Positions 15,181-17,943 of a stretch of DNA of 17,943 nucleotides are shown here, piece after piece. Made by a program: the position numbers and the translations under genes. Source of the DNA: DAHVFK01 sp035310985. GTDB taxonomy: Bacteria; Pseudomonadota; Gammaproteobacteria; Burkholderiales; SG8-39. Numbering within the stretch: the first letter of the stretch is position 1; the number at the start of each line of letters is the position of its first letter. The DNA lies in contig DATGDH010000155.1 in the NCBI GenBank assembly GCA_035310985.1, positions 1-17,943 on the forward strand. Reading direction: 5' to 3'. Below the pieces are notes generated by a model. The model was given only the letters and a program-made list of their open reading frames with translations, searched no databases and was not told the origin of the DNA.

Positions 15181-15237
15181 AACGCCGTGCCGCGCCGCGG
15201 GCATGCTAGAAGATAGAAACTGGAAAGGAAATTCTCG

Positions 15238-15576
15238 ATGAGCGACAAGAAAGATGCGGTCCGCTCCGGATTCTGGGCCGGGCAACTGAGCGAAGTGGAC
15301 AAGGAGATCGCGCGGCTTGCGTCGATCTGCAAAGTGCAGCTGCTCGACCCGGGCGTGATCCAGCGCGTGATCGGCAACGATGCGTCGGTGTGCGGGGTGA
15401 GCAACAAGCTCGCCTTCGACAAGCTGCGCACCGCGATCCTGATCCACTATGCGGTGATGGAGAAATCCTTCGACCGCCTGGGCGTCGACGAGACGCGCAA
15501 GATCGTGGACGGCATCATCGCGAAGTTGAAGGAGCGCTTCGGCGACCAGATCGGCAACCCCGACCTGCCGCGCTAG
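15238..15576 (+). CDS. hypothetical protein, 112 residues
   Basis: I do not recognise this protein. It is soluble, rich in charged residues and probably mostly helical, with no signal peptide or membrane segment. It has two cysteines (C31 in ASICKVQ and C52 in ASVCGVS) and one histidine (H70). The ATG is well supported: AAGGAA (15225-15230) lies 7 bases upstream, and codon use matches its neighbours. It is the only gene reading rightward from the intergenic region shared with the POR-type operon, so it could be co-regulated with that enzyme. It ends convergently with the efflux gene, the two stops sharing CTAG (15573-15576). No function is proposed. Confidence 0.8.
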   Translation: MSDKKDAVRSGFWAGQLSEVDKEIARLASICKVQLLDPGVIQRVIGNDASVCGVSNKLAFDKLRTAILIHYAVMEKSFDRLGVDETRKIVDGIIAKLKERFGDQIGNPDLPR

Positions 15577-17009
15577 CCCGATTTCCCTGCGGCGAGCGGC
15601 TTGGGCGCGAGCTTGTCGGCCTCGTCGAGCCAGCCGCCGCCGACCGCCTTGTAGACGTTCACCAGCTGCGTGTAGTGGTCGGCGCGCGAAGCGACCGAGG
15701 TGAGCTCGGCGCTGAACAGCTCGTTCTCCGCGTACAGCACCTCGAGGTAGCTCGCGTAGCCGTTGTCGAAGCGCAGCCTTGAAAGGCGCGCGTACTCGCG
15801 CAGCGAGGCGACGCGCTCGGTCTGCGCCGCGGACTCCTCGCGCGACTTCTCCGAGCCGACCAGCGCATCGTTCGCCTCGGCGAAGGCAATGCGCACCGTC
15901 TGACGGTAGAAGGCGAGCGCGGCGCGCTCGCCGGCCTCGGCCGACTGCACCTGGCCTTCGATCGCGCCGAATGTGAATACCGGCCCGCTCACGCCGGCGG
16001 CGGCCTGCGCCACTGCGGCGGGCGCCGTGAGGAAGTCGCCGAGTGCCACGCTCGCCGTGCCGAGCAGGCCGGTGAGCGAGATCGACGGGAAGTAGAGCGC
16101 CTTCGCCGCGCCGATCTGCGCGTTGGCGGCGACCAGGTTCTGCTCGGCCTGCAGGATGTCGGGCCGGCGCTCGAGCAGGTCGGAAGGCAGCCCGCCGGGG
16201 ATGCCGGGCTCGGCCAGCTCGTCGATCGTCTTGCCGCGCTCGAGCGGCCCGGGATTGCGCCCGAGCAGGATCGAGACCAGGTTCTCCTGCGCGGCGACCT
16301 GGCGCTCGAAGGACGGGATCGCCGCCTGGGCCTGAAGGTACTGCGAGCGCACCTGCTCGAGCTCGATCTGCGACACGACGCCGCCCTTGTAGCGCGCCTC
16401 GAACAGCTTGAGCGTCTCGGCGTAGTTCTTCGCGGTGGCGCGCGAGATCTCGAGCTCGCGGTCGAGCGCGCGCAGCGCGATGTAGCTCGAGGCGACGCTC
16501 GCCACCAGCGACAGCACCACGCCGCGCCGCCCCTGCTCGCTCGCGAACACCGCGGCCTGCGCCGCCTCGCTCTGGCGGCGCACGCGCCCGAAGAGATCGG
16601 CCTGCCAGGCGGCGCCGAGCGAGGCCTCGTACAGGTTGTACCAGGGGTCGGTGCCAGGCGGCAGCGCCGTCGGGCCGCGCTCGGTGGTGCGGTTGCGGCT
16701 CGCCGAGCCGGCGTAGCCGATCTGCGGGTAGAACTGCGAGCGCGTGGCGCGCAGCGCACCGATGAACTGGTCGACGCGCGCGGCGGCGATCTGCAGGTCG
16801 GCGTTGTTCTTCAGCGCCTCCTCGATCAGGGCGTCGAGCGCGGGGTCGCCGAATTGCCGCCACCAGGCGCCGTTGGCGAGCGACTCGGCCTGCGGCAGGT
16901 CGATGCGCCAGGCCGCGGGTGTCTCGACCCCGGGCCTTACGTAGTCGGGTCCGACCGCGCAGCCGGCGAGCAGCGCGGCGGCGGAGAAGACGAGAAGGCG
17001 CGCGCGCAT
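15573..17009 (-). CDS. RND efflux outer-membrane lipoprotein, NodT/OprM type
   Basis: This 478-residue protein is the outer-membrane channel of a tripartite efflux pump. It starts with a lipoprotein signal: a basic N-terminus, a hydrophobic core and the lipobox LAGC with C17 as the lipidated residue, followed by AVGPDYVRP, the classic NodT-family start. Two outer-membrane efflux (TolC-type) repeats follow, with WWRQFGDPALDALIEEAL early, DLFGRVRRQSEAA in the middle and ERRPDILQAEQNLVAANAQIG later. The ATG comes 1 base after the stop of the permease gene, so the two form one operon. The periplasmic adaptor gene is not in view and would be expected beyond the right edge. Confidence 0.94.
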   Translation of the reverse strand: MRARLLVFSAAALLAGCAVGPDYVRPGVETPAAWRIDLPQAESLANGAWWRQFGDPALDALIEEALKNNADLQIAAARVDQFIGALRATRSQFYPQIGYAGSASRNRTTERGPTALPPGTDPWYNLYEASLGAAWQADLFGRVRRQSEAAQAAVFASEQGRRGVVLSLVASVASSYIALRALDRELEISRATAKNYAETLKLFEARYKGGVVSQIELEQVRSQYLQAQAAIPSFERQVAAQENLVSILLGRNPGPLERGKTIDELAEPGIPGGLPSDLLERRPDILQAEQNLVAANAQIGAAKALYFPSISLTGLLGTASVALGDFLTAPAAVAQAAAGVSGPVFTFGAIEGQVQSAEAGERAALAFYRQTVRIAFAEANDALVGSEKSREESAAQTERVASLREYARLSRLRFDNGYASYLEVLYAENELFSAELTSVASRADHYTQLVNVYKAVGGGWLDEADKLAPKPLAAGKSG

Positions 17010-17010
17010 G

Positions 17011-17943
17011 TCAGGCCTTTTTCTTGCCGAAGCGGCCGCTCAGCGACTCGAGCAGCCAGAAGAACAGCGGCACGAAGAAGATCGCGATGAAGGTCGATGC
17101 GGCGATGCCGCCGATCACGCCGGTGCCGATCGCGCGCAGGCTGTTGGCGCCCGGGCCCGTGGCGATCGCGAGCGGCACGCAGCCCAGGCCGAAGGCGAGC
17201 GAGGTCATGACGATCGCGCGCAAGCGCAGCCCCGCCGCCTCGATCGCGGCCTCTTTCGGCGCCATGCCCTTGTGCACGCGCTCGATCGCGAACTCGCAGA
17301 TCAGGATCGCGTTTTTCGCCGACAGGCCGACGAGCGTCACCAGGCCGACCTGGAAGTACACGTCGTTTTGCAGGCCGAGCACCCAGGTGAGCGCGAGCGC
17401 GCCGAGCACCGCGAAGGGCACCGACAGCACGACCGCGATCGGCAGCGTCCACTTCTCGAACTGCGCCGCGAGGATCAGGAACACGACGATCAGGCCGAAG
17501 ATGAAGGCCGAGGACGAGGTGCTGCCGGATTCCTTCTCCTGCAGCGCCTGGCCGGCCCAGGCGTAGGAGAAGTCCGCGGGCAGCGTCTCGGCGGCCACCT
17601 GCTCCATCGCCGCGATCGCCTGGCCGGAGCTGTAGCTCGGCGCCTCGCTGCCGGTGATCTTCACCGCGGGAAAGCCGTTGAAGCGCGTGACGAGCTTCGG
17701 CGAGGCGACGTAGCGGGTTGTGATCAGCGCCGAGAGCGGGATGTTGGCGCCCGACTTCGAGCGCACGAAGATCTTGTCGAAGTCGCCGGGATTGGCGCGG
17801 TACTGCGCGTCGCCCTGCATGATCACCCACCACACGCGGCTGAACTGGCTGAACTGGCCCGCGATCGACGAGCCGAAGTACGTCTGGATGGTCTGGAACA
17901 CGTCCTGCACCGGCACGCCGAGCACCTCGGCGCGGTTGCGGTC
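17011..17943 (-). CDS. RND multidrug efflux permease (HAE-1/AcrB type), C-terminal part only
   Basis: This is the C-terminal 310 residues of an inner-membrane proton-driven efflux permease; the frame is open at the right edge, so the start is outside the window. The visible part begins DRNRAEVLGVPVQDVF in the periplasmic domain, continues through the AWAGQALQEKESG segment, and includes about five transmembrane helices (equivalent to TM8-TM12 of AcrB). The AcrB-like signature NDVYFQVGLVTLVGLSAKNA lies in this region, followed by MTSLAFGLGCVPLAIATGPG and GTGVIGGIAASTFIAIFFVP. It ends in a basic RFGKKKA tail. The stop is 1 base before the start of the outer-membrane lipoprotein gene. Substrates cannot be inferred. 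Confidence 0.95.
   Translation of the reverse strand, partial: DRNRAEVLGVPVQDVFQTIQTYFGSSIAGQFSQFSRVWWVIMQGDAQYRANPGDFDKIFVRSKSGANIPLSALITTRYVASPKLVTRFNGFPAVKITGSEAPSYSSGQAIAAMEQVAAETLPADFSYAWAGQALQEKESGSTSSSAFIFGLIVVFLILAAQFEKWTLPIAVVLSVPFAVLGALALTWVLGLQNDVYFQVGLVTLVGLSAKNAILICEFAIERVHKGMAPKEAAIEAAGLRLRAIVMTSLAFGLGCVPLAIATGPGANSLRAIGTGVIGGIAASTFIAIFFVPLFFWLLESLSGRFGKKKA

Noticed and set aside
1..17943. CRISPR arrays, tRNA or rRNA genes, insertion sequences, phage or toxin-antitoxin genes
   Set aside because: I looked on both strands and saw no regularly spaced repeats, cloverleaf-like stretches, transposase motifs or terminal inverted repeats. The window reads as metabolic and transport operons.

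Overview
The window is GC-rich DNA (well over 60% GC by eye, strong G/C third-position bias) from a bacterium, most likely a betaproteobacterium. That assignment rests on protein style (TalB-type transaldolase, NodT-type efflux lipoprotein, two-subunit KorAB) and is an inference. Genes are packed with very few gaps. Apart from two divergent intergenic regions of about 105 bp each, no stretch is without a gene, and none exceeds 300 bases. I saw no tRNA, rRNA, CRISPR array, insertion sequence or integrase.

Layout from left to right. (1) Positions 1-5178, minus strand: an operon transcribed leftward that encodes a GltD-like FAD/NAD(P)H iron-sulfur oxidoreductase (TTG start), a class II aldolase/adducin-family protein, then KorA (gamma-alpha fusion) and KorB (cut by the left edge) of a 2-oxoglutarate:ferredoxin oxidoreductase-type enzyme. 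(2) Positions 5287-7007, plus strand: transaldolase and an enoyl-CoA hydratase, overlapping as GTGA. (3) Positions 7004-15133, minus strand: a tight seven-gene run in transcription order: gamma, alpha and beta subunits of a pyruvate-ferredoxin-oxidoreductase-type enzyme, a second GltD-like flavoprotein with a fused ferredoxin module, a CaCA-type cation antiporter, a SERCA-like P-type ATPase, and a 66-residue two-helix membrane protein. (4) Positions 15238-15576, plus strand: an unrecognised 112-residue protein. (5) Positions 15573-17943, minus strand: a NodT-type outer-membrane efflux lipoprotein and the C-terminal part of an RND permease cut by the right edge.

The theme is 2-oxoacid and low-potential electron metabolism. 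Two unrelated 2-oxoacid:ferredoxin oxidoreductases (two-subunit KOR and three-subunit POR type) lie within 15 kb, and each has its own FAD/NAD(P) flavoprotein with a C-terminal two-cluster ferredoxin module. The likely job of each flavoprotein is to pass electrons between the oxidoreductase (or ferredoxin) and NAD(P). The five-subunit phenylglyoxylate:NAD+ oxidoreductase of Azoarcus evansii (Pad) is a known precedent for such a pairing. The least expected part is the attachment of a calcium-type antiporter, a P-type ATPase and a tiny membrane protein to the end of the second oxidoreductase operon. Both convergent junctions in the window are built the same way, with the two stop codons sharing one CTAG.
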